From: Strongylocentrotus purpuratus
Taxonomy: Eukaryota; Echinodermata; Echinoidea; Camarodonta; Strongylocentrotidae
Direction of reading: 5' to 3'
Assembly (NCBI RefSeq): GCF_000002235.5
Contig: NW_022145545.1
Coordinates: 62,001 to 126,000 of the forward strand
Length of the DNA stretch: 64,000 bases
The notes below the pieces were generated by a model. It was given only the letters and a program-made list of their open reading frames with translations, had not been told where the DNA came from and did no database searches. A program made the translations under genes and the position numbers. How positions within the stretch are numbered: position 1 is the first letter of the stretch; the number at the start of each line of letters is the position of its first letter. Shown here piece after piece: positions 11,601 through 20,245 of the stretch.

Positions 11601-14600
11601 GCACGATTAGCGCGAGTCCTCCGTGCGATGCTCGTACAGGGATTGTGCAATCACACCTACAATATTTCTACGGACTACGGGCTTACGATTAGTCAAGTTT
11701 GTATAACTTTCTGCGAAACACAATCGTAAAGGCCGCGTAGCCCCGCGGAACCCGTGAATCGGTACGAAAATCTCATGGCCGCCTCCTGCCTCCGTACGAA
11801 GGGCGCACGAAAAAGGGGGTACGGGCAGGATACGGGATCTGTAGACTGATCCCAGTCCAAATATAATCCAGGCATAAAATCTACGGCCAGCCGCCGGGTA
11901 GGGAAAATCGTACGGAGCCCGGTGTATATGTGACCTACGCATTTGATGAAAAAGCCGTTAGAATTGGGAGCAGCCAACTCAGCACCCTGGCGCCCGTACG
12001 GTTGGTGAAAAATGTCCCGGCGCCCATATCAACTGTACGCGAGCCGGCCGCCTTGAGGACACCGACCGGACCCCGGGAGCCGTGTTGGCAGTGGTGGCCA
12101 CCTTGCGGTGGCCACAGGTAATCTGCGGTGGCCCAAGGGTCACCTTAGGGCGTATCCCTATCTTAACAGGCCGTACGGGTCGCCGTGGGATTAAAACCGT
12201 GAAATGAAAACGCGTTTTTATTTTACGATTCGCCGAAGCAATCAGACATGCGGTAGCCATGCCGTAAAGCGGTTCTACGGCGACTGTACGGTGGGCTTGT
12301 ATTTGTAATGCGGCTGCCCTAGGTTCTTATGAATTTTTATTTTGCACAATACACAAAATTGCGGCGGCCGCTGGAATTCCACGGGCGCCCTATAGGGTAG
12401 TCTTAAGGCGACCGTGCGTCATCACTCCAAAAGCCGTACCGCAGCCGCAGGTTGTCCGTCTCCACAAATTCAAAATACGCCGTGGGGCTACACTAACGTG
12501 AACGCTACCGTATGTGACCGTGTGAATTCTGCTGCGATCCTATAATTGCTATTAGCCGTAGATAGTTTAGACCGCACGACCGCCGCGGCAAATGTGACCT
12601 AGGCATTAAGCCTTGAGAGATACGATTTATCCAAATTGATTAGCAGACTAAATCTGGGTTCGAAATCAATTGCGACACTTTAGATAAGACAGGCCATTTC
12701 AACTGTGTGTGTGATTGATAAAAGGATTAGCAACTCTTTGATAAGACGGGCCGAGACATGCCTACTTACAAAGTCCTTGTCCTAACCAGTTAGAAAAGAG
12801 GATAAGACCACTAATTATAGCGCTAAACCATTCACAAAATATTGTTTATCTGCATGCGATAACGCAACTGTAGTATCTGTCATATGACCAATTATTCATA
12901 GCTCTTGAAAGTATTTATTACAAATTCATTCACAATTTCAATCAGCTTCAGACAGAGTACCAACCATTAAGTATCCTTTGGGAATTTTGAATCATGAGCA
13001 ATTTTTTTTTCTCTTAATGTAATACAGCAATCCTGGAGAAGATCATGCAGGCCATAACGAGTCGTGAGCAGGCTGAGGTAAAGTACAAGGACCAGGAGGC
13101 AGCCCTAAGATCAGGGGATATGGTTGCCAAGCAACGTGCTTGTCAGGAGGATGAGGAACAGCTTGCCCTTATCAACCAGAAACTCAGTAAGTCCGTATAT
13201 GCCTTTCAGAGATGAATTCAGTAGACCAGCTTGTAGCTAGTGCAGGTCTTCTGGAATTTCCAAGCATGCGAGGTAGAGGTGTCGTGGTTTAGTTGATACG
13301 TCATCGAACTATGGATCACATGGTCCGCGGTTCGCGTCCAGCACATGGAAAGGAATGAAAAGTACACGTTATTGCAACTGCTCCTCCCCCGCCCCATTAC
13401 TACGCAAGTTTTCTTTTTCTGTAATTCTTCTAGTAATGAGCAAAAACATAGTTGTTGAATAGGAACCGGTAGGAAATATTTCCTTGAATGCTGTGAGCAC
13501 CAAAAATGGTAAACGGTGGTACATTACTCCTGAGCATGCTTAAGTGACTCTCACACTCTGCCGTGTAGGCCTACCGTGTGCCACCGTGCGCGAAAATGTC
13601 TGCGGACGGTAGAGAACGGCGAGGGCACACGGTGGTTCGTTATCAAAGCGGGCAACACGTTAATAGGGCGTTGGCGCTTATTTACACCCGGTGGGACCCG
13701 GCGAAAGTTTTGGGCATGTTCAAAACTTTGGCCGGCTGGCACCGGCCGCAAGTAAGCGGCAAGAGGACGGTGTTGAACGGTATGAGGACGGTATGAATAC
13801 GTTATGAAAACGGTCACACTGTATGAACACGTTCACAACACGCTCATAACCCGTTACAGAACGGTGATGAACGGGCAAAAAAAAATCCACCGTCTGCAAC
13901 GGGTTGTAAGAGGGTTGTGAACGTGTCATGAACGTGTTGATACCGTGCCACCGTCTTCATAACGTATTCATACCGTCCTCATTACAGTGTTCATACCGGA
14001 CTGCCAACGGGTGTTTCCAAAGCGGTACTGCCTGATTCTGACGGCGCCGCCTCCCTTAACATCCTGTTAACGCCTTGACGTTCCCATAACGTCCTATAAC
14101 GGGTCCATAACGTGTCCTTACCTTCACAGTAGCGTCATATGAACGTGCCATTACCAACAAATTTACTTTTGTCACTGTGTGCCACCGTTTGTCACTAAAT
14201 ATTGGGTATATATAGAGGGGTTTCGTCAGATGAGCTTTACTTTTTCTTGTCATGACGTCAGCAGTCCGGGGACTCGCTCACAGGACGTTTCGAGCGGTGA
14301 GGGGACGCTAAGTGACTGGTAGGTGGCTGCTACAAACCCGGTGCACACGTTCGAGACCCGGTATGGGCCCGGTATGGAAACGGCCAGAAGATGGCAACGA
14401 AACGGTGAAAAGATTAATTTTATGAATTTTTTTTTGCGGCCGGGGACAAGCTCGCTCAAAACCCAACGTTCTGGACTCTGTTGTTTTTTAAAAGCCCGGC
14501 AGGTGGACGGTAGGCCTACACGGCAGAGTGTGAGAGCTCCATTAGAAATTCCGGAACTGAGCGCTCTTAGTACTCGGTCATACACTTTTATTAAAGTTCA

Positions 14601-15032
14601 GTATCACGTTGACGTAATTACCTGTAATCGAATTTCTCACCATAAAATAGAACGTTTTATTTAAAGTTTGTTAACCGTGCATGTTTTGAGGAAGGTTTGT
14701 GGTCACTCAGGTAAAACTTCAGGAAACAAGTTCCCAGATTTGTTTCCCATCTGTATGTCAATTTATGATCAATTTAGAACATGTAAGTAAAACATTCAGT
14801 GAGAATTTGCTGAGCAGGGAATATACCTCACTATGCCAAGTGATTGTGTTGATCAGTTGACGTGGCTTAATGTTATAGTTTCTGTGTCTCTACCCCTTCT
14901 TCCTCTATCATAGAATCGGATGAAGCTTCAAGCACAGATCACTCAACAGTGCAGTCTAGTGCCAGTGGAATGAAGAGACAGTCAGCACCCTCTGTGCAAG
15001 AGGGTCTTCCAACCAAACGGAGGAAACCCTAA
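155..15032 (+). CDS. SMCHD1: SMCHD1-like protein, plus-strand copy (3' part, six exons)
   Basis: Coding exons are 155-345, 8461-8573, 9090-9160, 9550-9715, 13028-13186 and 14914-15032. Joined, they stay in one frame for 272 residues to a TAA stop. The gene starts left of the window. Known family: SMCHD1 is a non-canonical SMC protein with an N-terminal GHKL ATPase, a middle of Ig-like repeats and a C-terminal hinge that dimerises and binds nucleic acid; in vertebrates it silences chromatin. What is visible is the hinge (LSWHMASDMNC, QQVLPIESIY, GNPVYARHLLRF, CPTLLTRDG, NFGG, RVFGEPPP), then a charged helical stretch with EEQLALI, then a basic tail ending TKRRKP. The family call is from remembered motifs. 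A convergent paralog lies at 46445-63923. Introns are swollen by copy-specific transposons. The hinge looks more derived than in the paralog (NGKFGGL is replaced by IGNFGGR). No disabling mutation was seen, so it may be expressed. Confidence 0.88.
1955..2929 (-). mobile_element. Helentron/HINE-like element with about 150-bp tandem repeats
   Basis: It interrupts the LINE cleanly: RT sequence resumes on both sides. On the minus strand it starts with a hairpin (ATGCCTCCG pairing with CGGAGGCAT), then a (GACG/ACGG)n microsatellite (about 2839-2882), then about five tandem units, and ends with the perfect 20-bp palindrome TTCGACTGCGCGCAGTCGAA, seven bases and CTAG followed by T. A hairpin then CTRR just before T is the Helitron-type 3' end; internal repeats of about 150 bp plus ACGG microsatellites are known from molluscan pearl/HINE elements. 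No coding capacity. Confidence 0.7.
2095..2835. repeat. Tandem repeat, about 143-152 bp x 5, carrying DR1-like motifs
   Basis: The word CAGTTCAT recurs at about 2156, 2299, 2450, 2602 and 2754, each time followed by GGCTnTGCAAGATACATACA. Later units are most alike. Four units contain a perfect TGACCTTTGACCT (2259-2271, 2417-2429, 2568-2580, 2719-2731), whose complement AGGTCAAAGGTCA is the textbook DR1 nuclear-receptor element. Whether it is ever bound is unknown. Confidence 0.85.
3768..4099. mobile_element. Harbinger-like MITE with TTA target duplication
   Basis: Terminal inverted repeats GGCGAGGCGTCAAAAATA at the left and its complement at the right (4082-4099) bound a GC-rich, non-coding 332-bp segment. 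TTA is present directly outside both ends (3765-3767, 4100-4102), the 3-bp duplication typical of PIF/Harbinger. It lies in the SMCHD1 intron 346-8460. Confidence 0.7.
4141..5969. mobile_element. Cluster of AAGCCCCC-ended inverted-repeat elements
   Basis: The clearest element is 5216-5969: AAGCCCCCATCACACCAAAC begins it and its near-perfect complement ends it, with similarity extending about 50 bp inward. Further right-end copies of GTTTGGTGTGATGGGGGCTT end at about 4257 and 5113, so this is a nest or array of related fragments. The interior is non-coding and rich in GAACG/CGTTC-type words. Superfamily unknown; no clear target duplication was found. Confidence 0.6.
6059..6133 (+). mobile_element. 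Helitron 5'-end fragment, first of array
   Basis: Begins TCAGGTGGGCTGTAT after an A and carries the 5' hairpin AGGTGG-CTGTA/TACAG-CCACCT. It is cut off after about 75 bp by the next copy, which begins TCAGGTGGGCTG at 6134. Confidence 0.6.
6134..7373 (+). mobile_element. Non-autonomous Helitron, array unit 1
   Basis: The element starts TC after A and ends CTAG before T. A 7-bp stem hairpin (ACTTGTT, loop CCA, AACAAGT) sits nine bases upstream of the CTAG. These are the Helitron end rules. The interior has CpG-rich GCGCGC stretches and no Rep/helicase reading. The length of 1240 bp compares with 1039 bp for the next unit, mostly through internal deletions. Confidence 0.75.
7381..8419 (+). mobile_element. 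Non-autonomous Helitron, array unit 2
   Basis: Head-to-tail with unit 1, separated by TTTATTA. It has the same TCAGGTGGGCTGTAT start, the same terminal hairpin with one loop change (CTA for CCA), nine bases, then CTAG before a T run. It ends 41 bp before the SMCHD1 exon at 8461, and the 30-T run that follows serves as the exon's polypyrimidine tract. Confidence 0.75.
8461..8573 (+). CDS. SMCHD1: SMCHD1 plus copy: hinge exon 2
   Basis: The acceptor is GGGGACAG directly after a 30-T run, and the donor is GTGAGT. The exon is 113 bases, the same as its paralog at 50300-50412. It reads LLPHMGVPMKHRQTPSGNPV and continues into YARHLLRFTGHE. The first base completes a lysine codon split by the 8.1-kb intron. 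Confidence 0.9.
8574..9089. other. Intron with poly-C/poly-A tracts
   Basis: Intron between hinge exons 2 and 3. It contains a C16-A30 junction (about 8624-8670) and a second C run near 8762. No other element or gene was recognised. The paralogous intron (49753-50299) lacks these tracts. Confidence 0.6.
9090..9160 (+). CDS. SMCHD1: SMCHD1 plus copy: hinge exon 3
   Basis: A 71-base exon between TTTGTACAG and GTAAGT, reading AFSLLLQDTILLDTVADATA then YRQS. The same length and phase occur in the paralog at 49682-49752. LLxDTxLLD is a recognisable hinge segment. Confidence 0.88.
9550..9715 (+). CDS. SMCHD1: SMCHD1 plus copy: hinge exon 4
   Basis: A 166-base exon between CTTCAG and GTGAGT. It contains CPTLLTRDGYRIRGIGNFGG and RVFGEPPPKQLESLEKQI, ending the hinge. 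Against the paralog (48286-48451), amino-acid changes clearly outnumber silent changes. Confidence 0.9.
9755..10284. mobile_element. CGTACG-rich inverted-repeat element, copy 1
   Basis: TCTGGATTACATTTGCC at the left is matched by the complement GGCCAAATGTAATTCAGG at the right. The 530-bp interior is CpG-rich, full of CGTACG, GTACGG and GTACGA words, and open on several frames only because stops are rare. A near-identical direct copy is at 11273-11878. The paralogous SMCHD1 intron lacks it. Confidence 0.65.
10285..10330 (+). other. Residual host intron between two elements
   Basis: About 45 bp (AATTGTCTTTGTGGCAAGAT and following) align with the paralogous minus-strand intron around 48190-48240 (ATTGTCTTTTTGACAAGATC). 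This shows that two separate insertions flank this remnant. Confidence 0.6.
10787..11142. mobile_element. Small inverted-repeat element nested in CGTACG block
   Basis: TTTTTTTCCTACGAACTTT and its complement AAAGTTCGTAGGAAAAAAA bound about 356 bp. The interior includes two GCGCATGCGCAC words and a tRNA-like segment (10933-11010). Confidence 0.5.
10933..11010 (+). repeat. tRNA-derived (SINE-head-like) segment
   Basis: TAGCTCAATCGG resembles a pol III A box, and GGGTTCAAATC about 50 bp downstream resembles a B box. The would-be acceptor stems do not pair, so this is not a working tRNA gene; a SINE head or tRNA pseudogene is the best reading. Confidence 0.4.
11273..11878. mobile_element. CGTACG-rich inverted-repeat element, copy 2
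   Basis: TTAATGCCTGGATTACATTTG at the left end mirrors CAAATATAATCCAGGCAT at the right. The first 200 bp align directly with copy 1 at 9755. A GA microsatellite (11240-11268) precedes it, as a shorter one precedes copy 1. Confidence 0.6.
13028..13186 (+). CDS. SMCHD1: SMCHD1 plus copy: C-terminal helical exon
   Basis: A 159-base exon between ATACAG and GTAAGT. It reads AILEKIMQAITSREQAEVKY then DQEAALRSGDMVAKQ and DEEQLALINQKL, highly charged and probably a coiled coil after the hinge. The paralogous exon is 47563-47721, identical in length. Confidence 0.88.
13275..13520 (+). repeat. tRNA-derived SINE, shared with the paralogous intron
   Basis: GAGGTGTCGTGGTTTAGTTG (A-box region) is followed by GTCCGCGGTTCGCGTCC (B-box region). 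The copy at 47219-47492 (-) lies in the equivalent intron of the other SMCHD1 gene, with matching flank CTTCTGGAATTTC on one side and AGGAAATATTTCCTTG inside, so the insertion predates the gene duplication. This copy is 3'-truncated or eroded. Confidence 0.65.
13548..14536. mobile_element. AACGG/ACGTT-rich element with perfect 30-bp TIRs
   Basis: The first 20 bases, CTCTCACACTCTGCCGTGTA, and the next ten recur as an exact complement at the right end (30 of 30). The 989-bp interior is studded with AACGG, CCGTT and ACGTT words and has no credible reading frame. No target duplication was recognised. It lies in the last intron of the plus-strand SMCHD1 and is absent from the paralog. Confidence 0.75.
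14914..15032 (+). CDS. SMCHD1: SMCHD1 plus copy: last coding exon
   Basis: Starts after TATCATAG and ends with TAA. It reads SDEASSTDHSTVQSSASG and closes with a lysine/arginine-rich tail, TKRRKP, which could serve as a nuclear signal. It is 33 bases shorter than the paralogous last exon (46445-46596) through an in-frame length difference in the serine-rich stretch. Confidence 0.87.
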
Positions 15033-15233
15033 TGGTATGACCCCTCCTTCAGCTGTGATGTGTGTGCTGCCTATCTTCAACCACACCCCATACCGTTCCA
15101 CACTGCCAATGTATATACTTCAATACCTTCAATATGAAGAACACTTAATGTCATTTGTGTGCTCTCATATTGTCTATAAGATTCTTTTACTGGAAACCCA
15201 AATTCTTGTAAGAATTTTGAGCATACCACTTAA
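15033..15233 (+). other. SMCHD1 plus copy 3'UTR, homologous to the other copy
   Basis: Downstream of the stop, the words CCTTCAGCTGTGATGTGT, TTCCACACTGCCAATGT, GTCATTTGTGTG, CAAATTCTTGTAA and GCATACCAC recur in order downstream of the minus-strand stop (46444 down to about 46251). Homology ends here, marking the visible distal edge of the inverted duplication. An AATAAA lies at 15325-15330 but is embedded in an A run, so it is a weak polyadenylation candidate. Confidence 0.7.
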
Positions 15234-17026
15234 TAATAATGGCCATCGCCACATATGTCAACTTGACACTCTTGGCGCAGGATATGAGAATATGATGTTG
15301 TTACTAAAGTACAGTCTTGGCATAAATAAAAAAAAAGAAGTACATTAGAGTAATCCAAACAGAGTTAAGCGTTGAAAAAAAGTTTTTTAAGTTTTGATTT
15401 GAGAAGCGAGTTCCAAAGGTATGGCCCTGAAACAGAAATAGATCGGCGTCCCCAGGAACGTTGCGTTCGTAAAATGTGCAAGACTTCGGTGTTGGTGGAG
15501 CAAAGTTTTTGTGCAGGTTGTTACGATAAACGAGTTCTTGGATGTATGAATATGGTAAGCTAAGAGAGGCAAACTTACAATATCTACACTGAGATCATTT
15601 CATAGAATTTACCTGTTTGTAAATTTGATATTTATGTTTGTCTATTGATAATTGCCATTAAATGAATCGAATCGATATTTTTAGATGTTGTCTGTATGGA
15701 TCCACAAGGACGTTGTAAAGTGTATGCTCAAGTATATGAGCCATTGTCTTTTTGCCTTTAAACAGTTGTTATGTTTATAGCCAACTTGTTATTCTTTTAT
15801 ATGTGTTTAAACTTTATATGTGTTAGCTTTCTTTTTTATTATTGGTACTTGTGGGCCTCGTCGGTCAGACAGACTGAAATCCTCTGTATTCCGTATTAAC
15901 TTTCCATGCATGTAACCATCAAATTGTGTCTGCTGAGAGCCGGGAGGGTGTAATTTCATTTATTGCTCTCAGCAGAAGAAATATGTCATGACAAATGTAA
16001 CATAATCTTTTTACCTGTATAGAAAGTCCATCTATCCACAAAGGCCGGTGATACTGAATCCTCAATCACTTGTGCAGTTGGCCACATGTATAGAGGCCTC
16101 CAGTTTGTTTGTTTCTTTCATAAATCGTAGTAATGTAGTGCTGTAGCTGTCATTATTTACAATCTTTTCACCAGCAATGTAATTATTTGTGTTTATATAT
16201 ACCTATCCGTTTTAATGTTTGATGAAAGAATTCTACCAAACTGGGCTGCACTAACTTCTGGTACCTTTTGCAAACTTTGTATTTCTTTTTATTCATATTT
16301 CTTTTGGCAACATCTTTTGTTGTTGACATGTAGGAATGTTTTGATAGGCTGTAGAGCTATAATTCTCTTAGGAGTGGTAGCGAGAGAAAGGTTTTTATGT
16401 CAGTAAGATAGAAATGTCGTCTGGAGCCAAAAGGGCATTAACTCGTATATCTTAAACACCAGGCCTGTAAGATTGTCGGGAATTTCCGTCATGGTAGTAT
16501 TTTTATAGGTGTTCATCACTCCGGGGAAGGGTAGGGTCACGTGAGGGCTGATGGAAATTACAAGAATATGCCCAAGGTCAAAAGATGCTCGTCTTTTGTA
16601 ATGAACCTAACACATTTCATTTAGATAGGCGCGCTAATTTGGTCCGAATGTAGGGTGTGATGCGGTCTTGCGCGTGGCACGTGTTGTGTAATGGTAGTAT
16701 TTTTGGTGTGTAGGGCGCGTCACGTCACTTTCAAACTTTAAGTCGAGGTGCCTGCAACGTAAACGCTTGGCTCCACACCGTATTCATTGGTCATCATGTT
16801 GATGGTGTACTCTTGTTTTCTGGTCTCTGACCTGAGGTAAGCATCTTGTATGTACATAGTTTTAAAGGATCCAGTTATCGAGAAATGTTCTCTTTGATTG
16901 TAAAAATATTTTTTATTTAGATATAACTCAATCATTCATAGTGATGTTACATTTTAGAGTTTGCTTGCATAAATTGTGGATATTTCTAGAACAAGTTTTT
17001 TCTGTTTGATAAAAGAATCGTGAGGT
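15234..17026. other. Intergenic, mostly unremarkable
   Basis: AT-rich spacer. The 15370-15570 stretch (CGGCGTCCCCAGGAACGTTG) looks repeat-derived but was not assigned. A dispersed repeat occupies 15945-16220. No exon or RNA gene was recognised elsewhere. Confidence 0.5.
15945..16220 (+). repeat. Dispersed repeat, copy 1
   Basis: TTGCTCTCAGCAGAAGAAAT, CAAAGGCCGGTGATACTGAA, TCAATCACTTGTGCAGTTGG and GCTGTAGCTGTCATTATTTA recur in the same order and orientation at 23616-23905. Nature unknown; no ends or coding sequence recognised. Confidence 0.6.
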
Positions 17027-17030
17027 TTAA

Positions 17031-17354
17031 AGGTAATTCAAAGTGATTCTTTACAATTTGTATAATATATTTAGAAGCCCATGTGCATGTTTTATCACCA
17101 CTAATTTTGTTTTAGCCAAACGGGAATAGCCAATCGGTTGATTTTAGTCAAGAAACATTGTTTTATAGCTAAATTAATATCTTGACCTTGAGAGGGAGCT
17201 ATAGAACATAAAGAGTTCATTATTTACAATTTCATCACTTTAGACTCGATTTCAACCGCGACAACAATCACTGAATATTGTAGGATCACATATACTCCCA
17301 GTATGTTCATTTGAACCAAATTAATGACCATATACCAAAACTTTGTTTTGCAGT
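17031..17354 (-). mobile_element. TTAA-flanked MITE family B, deleted copy
   Basis: Aligns in inverse orientation with 27621-28117: AGGTAATTCAAAG start after TTAA, then GATTCTTTACAATTTG, the shared core AGCCAATCGG...AAGAAACATTG, and a degraded right end AAAACTTTGTTTTGC. About 170 bp shorter than the other copy. Confidence 0.6.
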
Positions 17355-17697
17355 GTAAATGTATATTATTATGGTGTTTAACACAGTAGTAAAAATGTAT
17401 AACATGTTTGTAATTTACTTGAGTACAAAACTAATCCTAGCCTTGGTGTAATTATTTTGAGTACAAGAAATTACTCAGTCTTTAAGATGTGCACCTTGCT
17501 TGTAAAATTGCTTTCTTTTGTATAAAGCTTAGGTAACATGAAATACTTCAGCATTTCAGAGTGCACTTATGAGATTATTTCAGTTCATAGCCAGGACTTT
17601 AGTACAACAAATTGTACTTGATTCGTGATCAAATGCTATTTAGATAATTGATTCTTGTTCAGATTTTTATTCAGATTAATTTTCATTCGGAACTTAA

Positions 17698-18215
17698 AGA
17701 TACTATGTCCCTTTTGCAGCCAACATCAAATTCTGTAGAACTTTGCAGGAATGATGTCATGTATGTCCTATCTGGGGAATTTAAACATTAGCAGTGTCCT
17801 AGTATTCCAATTATGTAAAGAAACCCGTTTACCTTCTAGACTTCACTATCAGACACTATTGAGTGACTGACTGACACCTTTTTTTGGTGGTAATACATAA
17901 AGTGAGCTGTAACAGGTACATGAGCATTTGTCTACATCAATAACCCACTACTTGTAATGGCCAAAATTAAACTGATTGAATCTTTGTGCAGCACAAAACA
18001 TACGACCATTCGGTAAAAGGGTCTAAATATCAGACTATTACGTAGGTGATTGCAATCACTTAAGTCGATTCGACAATTATTGGTCGTCATTTTCCCATTA
18101 AAAGCCATTTTTAAGTCTTTTTGTTTTTAGGGAAGTTCTAAAATAGTATTGTCTTTCAAATGCCGTTGAAATTTAACCTTTTCATTTTTAGGCCTGCAAA
18201 TGGGACATATCATCT
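17698..18215 (-). mobile_element. TTAA-flanked MITE family A
   Basis: TTAA outside both ends (17694-17697, 18216-18219); termini AGATACTATGTCCC and GGGACATATCATCT are inverted repeats. The whole element aligns in inverse orientation with 31142-31670. TTAA targeting fits piggyBac or Kolobok families. No coding capacity. Confidence 0.75.
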
Positions 18216-18219
18216 TTAA

Positions 18220-19250
18220 GGAATAGTATATATCCAGAGGGTAATGAGTGAAGTTTAGTTAGAATAGGGATATAAATAAGGACTGTGTATAGGTCATGTA
18301 GAGATTGCCAGTGTAACCATGGCCTGACTGTTGGAGGCATTTGATGGAATATGCAAAGATGTATTCATAGTGAGTATTGTAAACTTGTCAGCAATTCTAT
18401 ACTGAATGAATTTACCTTCATTAAACATCATCCTAATTTCAGTGTTATTCTGATATGTTCACATTGTACTATCATTCTTTTGCAGATATATATATGTGAT
18501 TAACTATTTTGAACATGTACTTTAATAATGTTTTATTCTTCTGCCTTTGCCGGGTTTTGGGTTTTTGATTTTGTTTACGAATGGTGAATAAACTACTCTA
18601 CACCGCACTACACCTTGAACGATTCCTTTATTGGGTCAGTTTAACTGCGACCTTCGACATAAACACCCGGTTGGCTCTGAACACATTGTCTGCTTAGAGC
18701 TTAGAACATAGTGAGCACTTTTGTTATGAAAATCACCCCCCCCCCCCCCTCATGAGCACCAGGGGAGGGGGCCATCTTTTTTAAAACAAAATTATAAAGA
18801 TTAAATTAACGTGTTTTTGCCTGTCCCCCCCCCCCCCCCTCCCACCCCCTCGATCCACCACTGGTAGTTGTCCTATAGGGTTATTTGATTTTCGAACTAC
18901 TGTAAAGATCAGTCATACGGGAAGGCCGGTTTCAAGTTTTTTTGAAGCGATACTAAACTGCTAAACTCTCTGCACTAGCAAACAGTATATTGAGCAGGGC
19001 CATCTCGGACAGAGGACTCAATATCGACAGTTCAGCTTTTAAGGAAGCAGCCACTGCACTGTACGGACAAATTAAAGCAGCGTGTTACGGGACTTTATTG
19101 CAACAGCTGACCTGAGATGGCGCTAGATGTAGGTACTCTACTTTGCGGTATTGCTTCTAGTACAATGTGGCTTTAAAGCCTTCAAAACTATTAGGGCCTG
19201 GGATGGACTTGCATGCTCCATAATCTGAGTTTGGCTGCCGATATTTTATG
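18220..19250. other. Intergenic with poly-C tracts and an hAT-like end
   Basis: C runs at about 18727 and 18825 flank a short segment ending CGATCCACCACTG (about 18851-18866), which resembles the right end of the hAT-like poly-C family seen elsewhere. No gene recognised. Confidence 0.45.
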
Positions 19251-19412
19251 TAGATTTGCTAAAAGAGAGAAAGAAAGGGAGACAGAGGAGAAGAGAGAGA
19301 GGATGGATGGCAGAGAGAAACTGTGAGAGAAATAGAGGGATAGATAGGGAGAGAGAAAGGGAGACAGAGGGGGATAAGGAGTGAGAGATAGAGAGAGAAA
19401 GAGGGGGGTTAA
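19251..19412. repeat. GA-rich simple repeat
   Basis: Mostly GAGA, GGGAGA and AGAGAGAAAG for about 160 bp. The long minus-strand frame over it is a low-complexity artefact. Confidence 0.9.
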
Positions 19413-19902
19413 ATGGGAGAGGCGGGAGCAGGACGGTAACAGTGATACCATGTCGATGTACTTTAGTGACTTAAATAGAGATTAAGAATACTTAGTCAAA
19501 GGGGCAGAAAAGTAACAAAGGAGCTTAAAATGGAAGGCGAATCATTCTAATGATTATGATATAAGGTCTAGGCCTATCAAGTTACACATCACAAATTTCA
19601 AACTCCCAAATTTAAAATGTACCCACCCCCAGGAAATATTTTGCTTTGTAAGTTAGGGTGCCAGGTCGCTCAACTACAATCAAAATATGAGCTTTAAATG
19701 CGACTTCTATACAGAGATATTGGAAGTTCAAGTGCACTCTCGCTAGACACAAAATCGGCTAGGAATTAGACTAGTCACTAGTCGACACACCTGTATTTAG
19801 CGGCTGTACAAATTAATAAATTAATAGGCCTAATGTGAATACTCTTCCATTAGGAGAGAGAACAGAAACAGGGTTAATATACAAATAAATACACAGCATT
19901 GG

Positions 19903-20041
19903 GGGCATTAGTAAGAATTACCCACACAAGGTACCTTTGGAAAAGTCTAACCCCCCCCCCCCCCCCTTCCCAGAGGCGATAGCCGAGGGGCGGGTTAGAC
20001 TTTTTCAAAGGTACCCAATGTGGGTAATGTTACTAATGCCC
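19903..20041. repeat. Foldback (hairpin) element
   Basis: GGGCATTAGTAAGAATTACC at the left is mirrored by GGTAATGTTACTAATGCCC at the right, and inner arms AAAGTCTAACCC/GGGTTAGACTTTTT pair too. Arms of about 55 bp surround a loop of C16 and TTCCCAGAGGCGATAGCCGA. Confidence 0.7.
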
Positions 20042-20109
20042 GAACAAAATGATGTGTTTTATTTGTTTTATAAAATTATGACGTGGATCCTTGTTATTTG
20101 ATAAATCAA

Positions 20110-20245
20110 TCTCATCTCAAGAATGAGATCTAGGTCTACATCTAAGACTATAATCTAGGTCTAGTCTAGATATTAGTTCTAAACTAGGCCCTAGACTAGA
20201 TCTAGATCTATTTCTAGAATCTAGACTAGAACTCGTTTGTTTTTT
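20110..20245. repeat. CTAG-dense cryptic repeat
   Basis: CTAG or TCTAGA words occur roughly every ten bases (GATCTAGGTCTACATCTAAG, GACTAGATCTAGATCTATTT). More CTAG words recur near 20480 and 20570. No unit length or element boundary was found. Confidence 0.55.

Larger units (their letters stand above)
10331..12601. mobile_element. Composite CGTACG-rich element block
   Basis: Begins TAGGTCACAAATACACC and ends with the complement of TAGGTCACATTTGCC at 12601. A second matching right end (GGTGTATATGTGACCTA) ends at 11937, where inverted similarity extends about 50 bp, so the block is nested. Direct comparison with the paralogous intron shows host sequence resuming right after it (CCTTGAGAGATA versus CTTTGAGAGATA). 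No transposase reading was found. Contains 10787-11142 and 11273-11878. Confidence 0.6.

Noticed and set aside
9594..12260. Long overlapping open frames on both strands (up to 174 codons)
   Set aside because: They sit in CpG-rich inverted-repeat elements where stop codons are rare. Frames on both strands are equally open, show no known motif, and partly overlap the real SMCHD1 exon at 9550-9715.
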